From contig NZ_FNQB01000001.1 of assembly GCF_900107455.1 (NCBI RefSeq), positions 1,364,001-1,428,000 of the forward strand: a stretch of DNA of 64,000 nucleotides, read 5' to 3'. The stretch is from Asanoa ishikariensis. GTDB taxonomy: Bacteria; Actinomycetota; Actinomycetes; Mycobacteriales; Micromonosporaceae. The notes beneath the pieces were generated by a model. That model worked only from the letters and a program-made list of their open reading frames with translations. It made no database searches and had not been told where the DNA came from. Shown piece after piece: positions 32,139 to 40,493 of this stretch; the stretch's first letter is position 1, and each line of letters opens with the position of its first letter. A program made the translations under genes and the position numbers.

Positions 32139-34945
32139 GGGTGCTGCCGAGCCCGATCCCACACCCACTGGAGACGCTGCCGTGGGAGGTGCCGGGCTGG
32201 GCGCACGAGTGCCTCGAATGGGTGATCGGCGTGCAGTGGCCGGATGGCGACGAGCGCGCGGTGTGGAACGTGGCCGACGCCTGGTACGCGGCGTCGGCGG
32301 ACCTGTCGACGGTGTCCGCGGAGTCGGCGGTGGCGGCGAGCGCGGTATCGGCGGGCTACGCGGGCCCGGCCGCGACGGCGTTCGCGGACGAGTGGCACGG
32401 GCTTGAAACCACGCTTGCTCAGCTACCGGGCGCCTTCACCGACCTGGGCGCAGCCGTGGAGTCGTGCGGTGCCGAGATCGAGGCAGCGAAGATCGAAGTC
32501 TGGATCGAGGTCGTCCTCCTGGTCATCGAGTTGCTGGCGTTGGCGGTGGCGATGGCCCTGACCGCAGGCGCCGCAAGCCCGGCGGCCGTGGCAGCGGCAG
32601 CGGCGACGCGGGCGGCCATCCACCGAATCTTCGGGCGGTTGGTGGTCCGGCTGTCCCGTCCTTTTGGCCGCGTCTTGCTGGCGGGCGCGGCGGAGGCTGT
32701 CGAGGAGGCCGGGACCTCCGCCGGCATCCAGTCCTATCAACGTGCCGCCGGACATCGCGAGTCGTTCGACCTGCGGGCCGTGGGGATGTCGGCGGTGGGC
32801 GGTTTCGCGGGCGGAGTGGCCGGTTCGGCGGTGCACCTTGGCCCAAGCCCGGCGGCGGGGTTGGCTTCGAAAGCGGGGCGGTCGGCTGCCTCGGAAGCAC
32901 TGGCCGAGACGGCGGCCAGCCTGGCAACGGGCGGCGGCCTTCCCGACCCGACTGACGCAGCCCGAGCCGCAACCTCCGGAGCCACGGGCGGCGCGGTCGA
33001 CCATGGGTTAGCGACGCTGGAGATCGAGGTCGGCTCGGCGGCATCAACTGGGACACCTGGCGACTTCGGACCTGCGATCAACTCGGCGATTGCATCGCCG
33101 TCTCCAAGCGGCGTCGAGGCCGGCGTTGCTGGCATTCCCACGTTCGGAGGCGTCTCCACGGGTGGGGCTCTCGCGGAGGCGGCATCGAAGGCAGGCGTCG
33201 CTGATCTGGCGTCTGTAGAAAACCCGGCTGCGCCACGCGACTCCGAGACAACTACTGCCACGGCGAGCGGTCCTCTGCGACCTGCCCTGCTCGGCCCTGA
33301 CGCGCCTGCCGCTGTTGATCTGGCTTCGGCTGACGCCCCGGGCGGAAACCAGCTCGCTGGTCCGCCTCCTGCCGAAGCCGTCGGTGCGCCCAGCCGGACA
33401 AGCCCGGGGGATGCGGGAGTTGTTGCCGGTCCTCCGCAACAGCCTTTGTCGCCACCCGTCGTCGCCGGTGGAGCGTCAGTCGGCAGTCTGCCGCCACGAC
33501 CTTCGGAGATGCTGGGCGACCCGACCGACCGGCAGTTGAGGGCGATCGGTGTTGGGTCCGCGACGTTGGCCGACCTTGGCGTCGACCCGGACACCTTGAG
33601 TGCGGCGGAGCGCTCCAGCTACGAGCGTGTGTTGCCGAAGGTGGCCCTGCTGCGCCCGGACCAGATCCGCTTCACGCAACGCAGCGTCAGCCCGGCCCAT
33701 GAAGGTCCATCAACCCAAGTCCAGGCCAACGGCTGGCACGGCCCTCCCATCCATTGCGTCCGCTGGGGCGACGGCAGCTACGTCACCCTCGACAACCAAC
33801 GGCTTCGCGCCGCCCGCGAGGCCGGCCTGGAGCGCATACCCGTCGTGGTCCACTCCCCGTCCGAGCGTCTTGCGGATTGGCCTATGAACCGCCCAGCCAC
33901 CTACCCGCTCGAGGAGTGCATCCGCGAACTCGCCGACGGAACCTGGGCTGTTGGTGGCGACGAGGGAAAAGTCCGCTACGACCGCGGTGCCGTTCCGCTG
34001 ACCTACGCGGAGGCCGCTGTGTTCAGCGCGGCCCAGCAACACAGTCTTTTGCCCGCGAGCCCATTTGGGACGGAGTCCGTGCCCATGCTCCTAGCATGGA
34101 GCCCGCACGACCTCGAAGTCGATCTTGTCGATGGGGAGTATTCCCTGTTGCTCGAAATCCAGCGTCTGGCACTGGGCGCGGCGGATCGGGTGCAAGCCGA
34201 CCTGGAGTCGATCGCGAACGACTCTGCTGGGCTCGGACTGACGCTGGTCGGCACCGACCATCGAGTCAAGGACCTGGCCTCGCTGATCCGAAAGTTCGAG
34301 AGTGAGGCCCGCCTGCTCGCGCCCTCAATCGAGGCGACGAGCCAGTCGCTGAACGACGTCCTTCGCTTCTCAATCTTGGTTTCGGACGACGTCGATCTAG
34401 CGTCAGCCGTCGGGCACGTGTTGGCCCGTCTGCCCGATTACGGCTACGAGGTCGAGCCGAGGTCAATCAAGAATTTCTGGTTGAGCGGAAACCGCTACTT
34501 CGGCCTGAATATGACGGTCCGTTCTTCGGGTGGGCAACTGTTTGAACTGCAGTTTCCAACGGACGCGTCGTGGAGGGCGGGAAAGCTCACCCACGGGCTG
34601 TATGAAGTGATGCGCAAGGAGGATCCGCATGATCATGCTGCGTCGAGCGCCAGGCGTGTCCATGCGTTCCTGCGGATGCTTTCAATCAACAGACGGCTGG
34701 GTTTGCCGGATACTGTGCCTTCCGGCCTACGCCGTATCAGCGAGCCCCGTGACACAAGCTTCGCGATGTGGATCCTGCGAAAGTCCGACGTGTGGGAGGG
34801 GTACAAAGCGTGGCTGGACCTCAACAAGGTGCACTTCCGCGACATCGCCGCCGAATTTGATCTTGGCATCGTGGACTTTCCGATCGCTCCTGGACTGAGA
34901 CTGGATGACGTTGATGTACAGCTATTACGCGATCTTCGCGACTGA
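32135..34945 (+). CDS. Polymorphic toxin: CpnT-like N-terminus, ParB-like domain, RelA/SpoT-type synthetase C-terminus
   Basis: This 936-residue protein is modular. Residues 1-115 form a WXG100-like helical domain (VQWPDGDERAVWNVADAWYAA) as in CpnT-type substrates. A hydrophobic stretch follows (about 123-150), then an Ala/Pro-rich linker to about 470. Residues about 498-572 resemble a ParB/sulfiredoxin-like fold (LLRPDQIRFTQRSVSP, YVTLDNQRLRAAREAG, IPVVVH). Residues about 685-830 match alarmone synthetases: R710-x-K712, S715 and K720 in HRVKDLASLIRK, D741 in LNDVLRF, Y788 in NRYFGLN, E804-x-Q806 in FELQFPT and H820. D741 and E804 correspond to the catalytic Asp and Glu. The C-terminal DNA is much lower in G+C. 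Secretion, activity and product are inferred. Confidence 0.85.
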   Translation: MRVLPSPIPHPLETLPWEVPGWAHECLEWVIGVQWPDGDERAVWNVADAWYAASADLSTVSAESAVAASAVSAGYAGPAATAFADEWHGLETTLAQLPGAFTDLGAAVESCGAEIEAAKIEVWIEVVLLVIELLALAVAMALTAGAASPAAVAAAAATRAAIHRIFGRLVVRLSRPFGRVLLAGAAEAVEEAGTSAGIQSYQRAAGHRESFDLRAVGMSAVGGFAGGVAGSAVHLGPSPAAGLASKAGRSAASEALAETAASLATGGGLPDPTDAARAATSGATGGAVDHGLATLEIEVGSAASTGTPGDFGPAINSAIASPSPSGVEAGVAGIPTFGGVSTGGALAEAASKAGVADLASVENPAAPRDSETTTATASGPLRPALLGPDAPAAVDLASADAPGGNQLAGPPPAEAVGAPSRTSPGDAGVVAGPPQQPLSPPVVAGGASVGSLPPRPSEMLGDPTDRQLRAIGVGSATLADLGVDPDTLSAAERSSYERVLPKVALLRPDQIRFTQRSVSPAHEGPSTQVQANGWHGPPIHCVRWGDGSYVTLDNQRLRAAREAGLERIPVVVHSPSERLADWPMNRPATYPLEECIRELADGTWAVGGDEGKVRYDRGAVPLTYAEAAVFSAAQQHSLLPASPFGTESVPMLLAWSPHDLEVDLVDGEYSLLLEIQRLALGAADRVQADLESIANDSAGLGLTLVGTDHRVKDLASLIRKFESEARLLAPSIEATSQSLNDVLRFSILVSDDVDLASAVGHVLARLPDYGYEVEPRSIKNFWLSGNRYFGLNMTVRSSGGQLFELQFPTDASWRAGKLTHGLYEVMRKEDPHDHAASSARRVHAFLRMLSINRRLGLPDTVPSGLRRISEPRDTSFAMWILRKSDVWEGYKAWLDLNKVHFRDIAAEFDLGIVDFPIAPGLRLDDVDVQLLRDLRD

Positions 34946-35216
34946 CGAGCGTCTCGAGCCGGCCGGCCTCATCGTCATGGACGCGGGACCGGGGCATGCG
35001 CTTCTGTGGGACCACAGGTTGCGCGCGTGGGCGTATAACCCCGACCTCGCCGTGGGGTTTCTGGACGACTATCGCAACGACGAGCGCCAGGAACGCGTCG
35101 ATCGTGCGGCGGCCGAGCGGATCGCACGAGACATCACGGGCGGTGAGGAGCTGCCCGATGAGGAGACGATTGGCTGGGTGTTTCGGTGGCGGGGGCGGCC
35201 TCCTCAGGGTGACTGA
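34905..35216 (+). CDS. Small acidic protein, candidate immunity protein for the toxin
   Basis: I do not recognise a named family in this 103-residue protein. It reads YSYYAIFATDERLEPAGLIV, then ALLWDHRLRAWAYNPDLA and FLDDYRNDERQERVDRAAAERIARDITGGEELPDEETIGWVFRW. It is acidic, soluble and without a signal peptide, as expected for a cytoplasmic immunity protein. It begins 41 bases inside the toxin gene in another frame, so the two are co-expressed. A second ATG 9 bases on is equally possible. The immunity role rests on position alone. Confidence 0.6.
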   Translation: MTLMYSYYAIFATDERLEPAGLIVMDAGPGHALLWDHRLRAWAYNPDLAVGFLDDYRNDERQERVDRAAAERIARDITGGEELPDEETIGWVFRWRGRPPQGD

Positions 35217-35357
35217 GAGTGGCGTCAGGAACATGACAGTGCTGGTTGTTGCGGGTCCACTACGTACCGTCTATCTGGCGACCTTCTGTGACACCGGTGT
35301 CAAGGGCCAAGGGGTAGCGTGTCCGCCGGACGTGAGCGCGGGACATGGGAGATGGTG

Positions 35358-36308
35358 ATGATGGTGGGTCGGCGCGGTGGCCGTCGGGTGGTGGCGCTGT
35401 TCGCGATCGGTGTGGGGCTGGTCGGCGCGATCGGCGTTGGGCTCGTGGTTTCCGCCGGCTCGGCCAGCGCCGCGGACGAGCGGATTGATCTGCGGGCGGC
35501 GCGCGCCTTCAACGCCGGCGGTAACCCCGGTTCCGCATCCGTCAGCGTCACTCGGCGGGATCGTGGCTGCATCAACGTGCGCACCGCGCTCGGTATCCGG
35601 CTCGCCAACGGCATGAACGGTGGCCAGGTGCGGGTCGACTTCGAGAGCCGCGGGCAGTGGCGGCCCGTTGTTGTCTCGGACGCCGGTCCCGGCGTGGTGG
35701 TCACCGAGCGGACCGCGCCGGATCGGTCGACGATCTGTGAGCGGCAGACCGCTGTCGGTCGGTATCGGGTCAGCTTCGCCGATGGGACTCCGGGTGGCAG
35801 CGTCACGCTGATCGGCCAGGTGTTCAACGGGCGCGGGCAGGTCGTCGGCAGTGAGTCGGCGGCGGCCCGGGTCAACGGGGCCAAGGTGACGCCGACGAAG
35901 AAGGCCACCAAGCCACCTAAGTCCGCGCCGCCGACCACCCCGACGAAGACCGAGGAGCCGCTGACGGCTGACCCGTTCGACGACCCGGCCAAGAGCCCGC
36001 TCGCGGTTGCCGTGCCGGTGCCGCCGCACGACTCGGGCAGCGGCGGTTTCCTCGGGATGAGCGGGCTGGTCATGTTCGGCGGGCTCGTGCTGGTCGGCGT
36101 CGGCGCCGCCCTGATCGTGTTCCTGGTGCGCCAGATGCGTGCCGACCGGGCCGGCGGCCGGCCTACCCCTGATCTCGGCAGGCACACAGGGGGAGCCGGG
36201 CAGACGGCGGCGCCCGAGTCACAGACCATGTTCCTTCCTCCCATGCGTCCGGCGACCGGGCCCGGCAGCGACCAGCAGACGGTGATTTTCCCTCGCATCG
36301 AGGACTGA
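35358..36308 (+). CDS. Secreted, C-terminally membrane-anchored protein of unknown function
   Basis: This 316-residue protein has a signal peptide (about 1-33, VGRRGGRRVVALFAIGVGLV ending SASAAD), an extracellular domain of about 150 residues with two cysteines (RGCINVRT and STICERQ) that may form a disulfide, a Thr/Pro/Lys linker, a transmembrane helix (LVMFGGLVLVGVGAALIVFLV) and a short cytoplasmic tail. GGGAG is 6 bases before the chosen ATG; ATGs at 35352 and 35361 are alternatives. It is the last gene of the accessory block before manB. Confidence 0.72.
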   Translation: MMVGRRGGRRVVALFAIGVGLVGAIGVGLVVSAGSASAADERIDLRAARAFNAGGNPGSASVSVTRRDRGCINVRTALGIRLANGMNGGQVRVDFESRGQWRPVVVSDAGPGVVVTERTAPDRSTICERQTAVGRYRVSFADGTPGGSVTLIGQVFNGRGQVVGSESAAARVNGAKVTPTKKATKPPKSAPPTTPTKTEEPLTADPFDDPAKSPLAVAVPVPPHDSGSGGFLGMSGLVMFGGLVLVGVGAALIVFLVRQMRADRAGGRPTPDLGRHTGGAGQTAAPESQTMFLPPMRPATGPGSDQQTVIFPRIED

Positions 36309-36315
36309 GATCGGG

Positions 36316-36341
36316 TTATCCACAGCCCGGGGTTATCCACA
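36316..36341. promoter_or_regulatory. Pair of perfect DnaA boxes
   Basis: TTATCCACA occurs at 36316-36324 and 36333-36341, same orientation, 17 bases apart, each followed by G. This is the consensus DnaA box and is rare by chance in DNA this G+C-rich. It lies in the 117-base gap before manB. dnaA, dnaN and further boxes are absent, so it is not the replication origin; a DnaA-responsive promoter or titration site is possible. Confidence 0.55.
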
Positions 36342-36425
36342 GCTCATGAGTGCCTTCGGCAGCCAGCCGGACCCCTCCGTTACGCTCGGCGGCGAAACGC
36401 TGGCATCGTCCAAGGAGCGAGTGCG

Positions 36426-37817
36426 TTGTCCGAGCTGTCCCAGATCGTCAAGGCCTACGACATTCGCGGTGTCGTCCCGGATCAATGGGACGAGCGGGTC
36501 GCCGAGGCGCTAGGCGCGGGTTTCGCGCAGTTCCTGGCGTCCAAGCACCCGCACTCCACGAGCGTCGTCATCGCCCACGACATGCGCGCGACCTCCCCTG
36601 GCATGTCCGCGGCCTTCGCGCGGGGCGTGCTCAGCGAGGGCCTCGGGGTGGTCGAGGCGGGTCTCGGCTCCACCGACATGCTCTACTTCGCGGCCGGCAC
36701 GCTCGACCTGCCCGGCGCGATGTTCACGGCCAGCCACAACCCGGCCCAATACAACGGCATCAAGCTGTGCCTGGCCGGGGCCAAGCCGATCAGCCAGGAT
36801 TCCGGCCTCAACGAGATCCGGGACAACGCCCAGCGCATCCTCGACCGGAGCGGCGACGGCCCGACCGCAGACCCCGCGCCGGGTGCCCGAAAAGAGCGCC
36901 GTGAGGTGCTCGCCGACTACGCCCGCTACCTGCGCGAGCTCGTCGACCTGCGGGGCATCCGCCCGCTCAAGGTGGTCGTCGACGCCGGCAACGGGATGGG
37001 CGGCTACACGGTCCCGGCGGTCCTCGGCGACCAGGCGCTCGAGGCGCTGCCGTTGACGATCGTCCCGCTTTACTTCGAGCTCGACGGCTCGTTCCCCAAC
37101 CACGAGGCCAACCCGCTCGAGCCCAAGAACCTGGTCGACCTCCAGCACGCCGTCGTGCAGCACGGCGCCGACCTCGGGCTCGCGTTCGACGGCGACGCCG
37201 ACCGGTGCTTCGTGATCGACGAGCGCGGCGAGCCGGTCAGCCCGAGCGCGGTTACCGCGCTGGTCGCCGTCCGTGAGCTGGCCAAGCACCCCGGTGACAC
37301 GGTCATCCACAACCTGATCACCTCGAGTGCGGTGCCCGAGATCATCAGGGAGAACGGCGGCACGCCCGTACGCAGCCGGGTCGGGCATTCGTTCATCAAG
37401 GCGGACATGGCGCGCACCAACGCCGTGTTCGGTGGTGAGCACTCGGCGCACTACTACTTCCGCGAGTTCTGGTTCGCGGACACCGGCATGCTCGCCGCGA
37501 TGCACGTGCTCGCCGCGCTGGGCGGTCAGCCTGAGCCATTGTCCGAGCTCGGCGCCGCGTTCGAGCGCTACGTCGCGTCCGGCGAGATCAACTCGACGGT
37601 GCAGGACCAGAAGGCCAAGCAGCAGGAGGTACGCGCGGCGTACCCGGACTCGGTGGTCGACGAGCTCGACGGTCTGACGCTGACCTTCCCGGACGGCGCG
37701 TGGATCAACCTGCGTGCCTCCAACACCGAGCCGCTCCTCCGGCTCAACGTCGAGGCGCCGACCGCTACGCGCATGGCGGAACTGCGCGACGAGGCCCTGG
37801 GTCTCATCCGCCGCTAA
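36426..37817 (+). CDS. manB: Phosphomannomutase/phosphoglucomutase
   Basis: This 463-residue enzyme interconverts mannose-6-phosphate and mannose-1-phosphate on the path to GDP-mannose. The catalytic phosphoserine is Ser103 in TASHNPAQYNGIKL, the metal loop is FDGDADRCFVID (about 253-264), GGEHSAHYYFREFW binds sugar and RASNTEPLLRLNVEA binds phosphate. It begins at a TTG with GGAG 8 bases upstream; SQIVKAYDIRG is the normal family start. Trm112-like, SIS and manA genes follow, as around Rv3257c. Confidence 0.95.
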   Translation: MSELSQIVKAYDIRGVVPDQWDERVAEALGAGFAQFLASKHPHSTSVVIAHDMRATSPGMSAAFARGVLSEGLGVVEAGLGSTDMLYFAAGTLDLPGAMFTASHNPAQYNGIKLCLAGAKPISQDSGLNEIRDNAQRILDRSGDGPTADPAPGARKERREVLADYARYLRELVDLRGIRPLKVVVDAGNGMGGYTVPAVLGDQALEALPLTIVPLYFELDGSFPNHEANPLEPKNLVDLQHAVVQHGADLGLAFDGDADRCFVIDERGEPVSPSAVTALVAVRELAKHPGDTVIHNLITSSAVPEIIRENGGTPVRSRVGHSFIKADMARTNAVFGGEHSAHYYFREFWFADTGMLAAMHVLAALGGQPEPLSELGAAFERYVASGEINSTVQDQKAKQQEVRAAYPDSVVDELDGLTLTFPDGAWINLRASNTEPLLRLNVEAPTATRMAELRDEALGLIRR

Positions 37818-37864
37818 GATCGTCGCCGGACGGCCCGCCGCCCGCATCTGGAAGGAGCCGCACC

Positions 37865-38050
37865 ATGGCCCTGGATCAGCAGTTGTTGGACATTCTCGCG
37901 TGCCCGGACACGCATCACGCGCCGCTGACCTACGACGCGGAAGCACAGACGCTGACGTGCACCGAGTGTCACCGAGTGTTCGAGATCCGCGACGACATCC
38001 CAATCCTCCTGCTCGACGAGGCTCGCCCGCCGGCGCCGGAGGCAAGCTGA
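37865..38050 (+). CDS. Trm112-family small protein
   Basis: This 61-residue protein reads LDILACPDTHHAPLTYDAEAQTLTCTECHRVFEIRDDIPILL, the Trm112 zinc-ribbon-like pattern. The first CxxC-type pair is reduced to Cys plus His, while TCTEC is intact. Such proteins can activate methyltransferases; the partner in actinobacteria is not established. AAGGAG precedes the ATG. The stop overlaps the next start (TGATG). Confidence 0.85.
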   Translation: MALDQQLLDILACPDTHHAPLTYDAEAQTLTCTECHRVFEIRDDIPILLLDEARPPAPEAS

Positions 38051-39261
38051 TGGATACCCCGGTGGGCGGTGCCGCCGGCCTGCGCGGTCAGCGGGTGGCC
38101 GACGAGGCCCTGCTCGACAACCAGGACGCGATGGCCCAGAACGACCCGGGCGGCATGCTGCGGATGGCGGCCTCCGCCGGCGCGCAGGTGCGCGAGTCCG
38201 CGGCCCTCGCCGCCGAGGCCAACCTCTCCGCGCTCGAAGACGACGGCCTGCCCCGCGCCGTGGTGATCGCCGGCGCCGGCACCGCCGCCCGCACCGGTGA
38301 GATCCTCGCGATGGCCGCGGGTCCGCGGTCCCGCGCGCCCGTCATCATCCACCGCAGCGCCGGCGTGCCCGGCTGGGTCGGTGCCGCCGACGTGGTGATC
38401 GCGATCAGTGCGTCCGGCCACAGCCCGGAAGCCCTCGCCGCGGCCGACGCCGCCGCCCGTCGTGGCGCCCGGCTGGTCGGCATCGGCGCGCCCGACTCCG
38501 AGCTTCAGTCGGTCGTCGAGCGGGCCCGTGCCCCGTACATCCCGGTTCCGCGCCGCGCCCCGGCCCGCGCGAGCCTCTGGGCGCTGACGGTCCCGGTGCT
38601 GCTCGCCGCCCGCACGCTGGGTCTGGTCAAGGTCAACGAGGCTGACTTCGCGGAGACCGCGACCCGGCTCGACGCCGACGCGGAGCGCTGCCGGCCGAGT
38701 GCCGAGTCGTTCGTCAACCCGGCGAAGTCCCTGGCGCTGGGCCTGGCCGGCTCCGTGCCGATCGTCTGGGGTTCGTCGCCGCTGGCGACCGTGGCCGCGC
38801 GGCGGTTCGCCGACACGCTGTCCGCCAACGCCCGCTATCCGGTGGTCGCCGGGGCGCTCGGCGAGGCCGGTCGTGGTCGCGTCGGCCTGCTCGACGGGGT
38901 GTTCGGCGGTCTGGTCGAGACCGACCGTGACGTCTTCTCCGACCCGTTCGACAACGAAGACGGCCCGCAGGCCAGCCGGCTGCGCGTGGTGTTGCTGCGC
39001 GACGGCGGCCTCAACGCCGACGACGACACCGACGAGCCCCTCGCCGTCGAGGAACGCCGCGCCGACGCGATCCAGACCCTGGCCGAGCGTCGCGGGGTAC
39101 GTTGCGACGTCCTCACCGCCGAGGGCGGCTCGTCGCTGGAGCGGTTGGCTTCCCTGGTCGCGGTTCCCGACTTCGCCTCGGTCTATCTCGCTCTCGCACA
39201 CGGTCTCGACCCCATGGCGGTGCCGGCCGTGTCCGAGATGAAGGAGCTTTCCAACCCATGA
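38050..39261 (+). CDS. SIS-domain sugar-phosphate isomerase-like protein
   Basis: This 403-residue protein resembles bifunctional phosphoglucose/phosphomannose isomerases, counterpart of Rv3256c. The N-terminal SIS half has VVIAGAGTAARTGEILA and VVIAISASGHSPEALAAADAA; the second half has VPIVWGSSPLATVAARRFADTLSANARYPVVAGALGEAGRG. Its place between manB and manA supports hexose-phosphate isomerisation or sensing. It is coupled to the Trm112-like gene by TGATG overlap. Confidence 0.85.
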   Translation: MDTPVGGAAGLRGQRVADEALLDNQDAMAQNDPGGMLRMAASAGAQVRESAALAAEANLSALEDDGLPRAVVIAGAGTAARTGEILAMAAGPRSRAPVIIHRSAGVPGWVGAADVVIAISASGHSPEALAAADAAARRGARLVGIGAPDSELQSVVERARAPYIPVPRRAPARASLWALTVPVLLAARTLGLVKVNEADFAETATRLDADAERCRPSAESFVNPAKSLALGLAGSVPIVWGSSPLATVAARRFADTLSANARYPVVAGALGEAGRGRVGLLDGVFGGLVETDRDVFSDPFDNEDGPQASRLRVVLLRDGGLNADDDTDEPLAVEERRADAIQTLAERRGVRCDVLTAEGGSSLERLASLVAVPDFASVYLALAHGLDPMAVPAVSEMKELSNP

Positions 39262-39271
39262 GCGCAGTGAC

Positions 39272-40243
39272 ATGAGTGCCGGTGGCGGCACGCGTGCCAT
39301 CATCGCGGCGCTTGCCGCCAACCTGGGCATCGCGGTCACGAAGTTCTTGGCATTCATACTCACCGGCTCGTCGTCGATGCTCGCGGAAGCGATCCACTCG
39401 TGCGCCGATTCGGGCAACCAGGTCCTGTTGCTGCTCGGCGGGCGGCGGGCGACCCGCAAGGCGACACCGCAACACCCGTTCGGGTACGGGCGTGAGCGTT
39501 ACGTCTACGCGTTCATCGTCTCGATCATCCTGTTCAGCGTCGGTGGCCTGTTCGCGCTCTACGAGGCCTGGCACAAGTACCAGGACCCGCACGGCATCAC
39601 CGAGTGGCAGTGGGTTCCCATCACGGTGTTGATCGTGGCGATCGGGCTCGAGTCGTTCTCCTTGCGCACCGCGATCCACGAGTCCAACCCGCTGCGCGGC
39701 AAGGCATCGTGGGTGGCGTTCGTCCGGCGCGCGAAGGCGCCGGAGCTACCGGTCGTGCTGCTCGAAGACGTCGGCGCGCTGCTCGGTCTGGTCTTCGCGC
39801 TCTTCGGTGTCTCGATGACGCTGGCCACCGGCAACGGCAAGTGGGACGCGCTCGGCACCGCCATGATCGGTGTGCTGCTGGTGGCGATCGCGATCATCCT
39901 CGCGATCGAGACCAAGAGCCTGCTCTTGGGCGAGGGCGCCAGTCCGGAGAACACCCAGGCGATCGAGAAGTCGCTGGTCGGCGACGGCATCGACCGGATC
40001 ATCCACATGAAGACCCTGCACCTCGGCCCCGAAGAGCTCCTGGTGGCCGCGAAGATCGCGGTCACGCCCGACGCCCATGCCGACGAGGTCGCGCGGGCGA
40101 TCAACGCGGCCGAAGCACGGGTACGCGAGGCGGTTCCGATCGCCCGCGTGATCTACCTGGAACCGGACATCTACAGCACTCGGGCCGCCGCGGCCGGTGA
40201 CGGCGCCGCCGCGGAAACGGCCGAAGGCATCACCAACCACTAG
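39272..40243 (+). CDS. Cation diffusion facilitator transporter
   Basis: This 323-residue metal/proton antiporter-like protein begins with helices AIIAALAANLGIAVTKFLAFILTGSSSMLAEAIHSCADSGNQVLLL; the Asp in the HSCAD segment is the usual metal ligand. HPFGYGRERYVYAFIVSIILF is strongly conserved in the ZnT9-like subgroup. About six helices precede a cytoplasmic domain (IHMKTLHLGPEELLVAAKI). Zinc or manganese is likely. It follows the SIS gene after 10 bases. Confidence 0.9.
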   Translation: MSAGGGTRAIIAALAANLGIAVTKFLAFILTGSSSMLAEAIHSCADSGNQVLLLLGGRRATRKATPQHPFGYGRERYVYAFIVSIILFSVGGLFALYEAWHKYQDPHGITEWQWVPITVLIVAIGLESFSLRTAIHESNPLRGKASWVAFVRRAKAPELPVVLLEDVGALLGLVFALFGVSMTLATGNGKWDALGTAMIGVLLVAIAIILAIETKSLLLGEGASPENTQAIEKSLVGDGIDRIIHMKTLHLGPEELLVAAKIAVTPDAHADEVARAINAAEARVREAVPIARVIYLEPDIYSTRAAAAGDGAAAETAEGITNH

Positions 40244-40493
40244 GTCCAACGGCAACGTGAGCCGACATGACAGTCATCCGGCCTTCGTGCCCGGACGGCC
40301 GGGTCTGTCGGTTGCGGGGCTTTCACGGTGTCGTACGGGTCACCGCGGCACCCGCTCCCGGTCGACCGGGCATCCGCCGCACGCGATGATCGGCCAACTG
40401 CCCGCGCGGCGTCCGGGATGGCTCTGCCGGGGGTCCGGACGCCGAGCAGGCACACGATTCGCGCGACAGCGCCTACCCCAGGGACCGGCCACT

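Noticed and set aside
32135-34945. Calling the whole 936-residue gene a ParB-type partition or nuclease protein
   Set aside because: The ParB-like part is only about 75 residues in the middle; the N-terminus is secretion-type and the C-terminus carries synthetase motifs.
36316-36341. Chromosomal replication origin
   Set aside because: Only two DnaA boxes are present, with no A+T-rich unwinding region and no dnaA, dnaN or gyr genes nearby.
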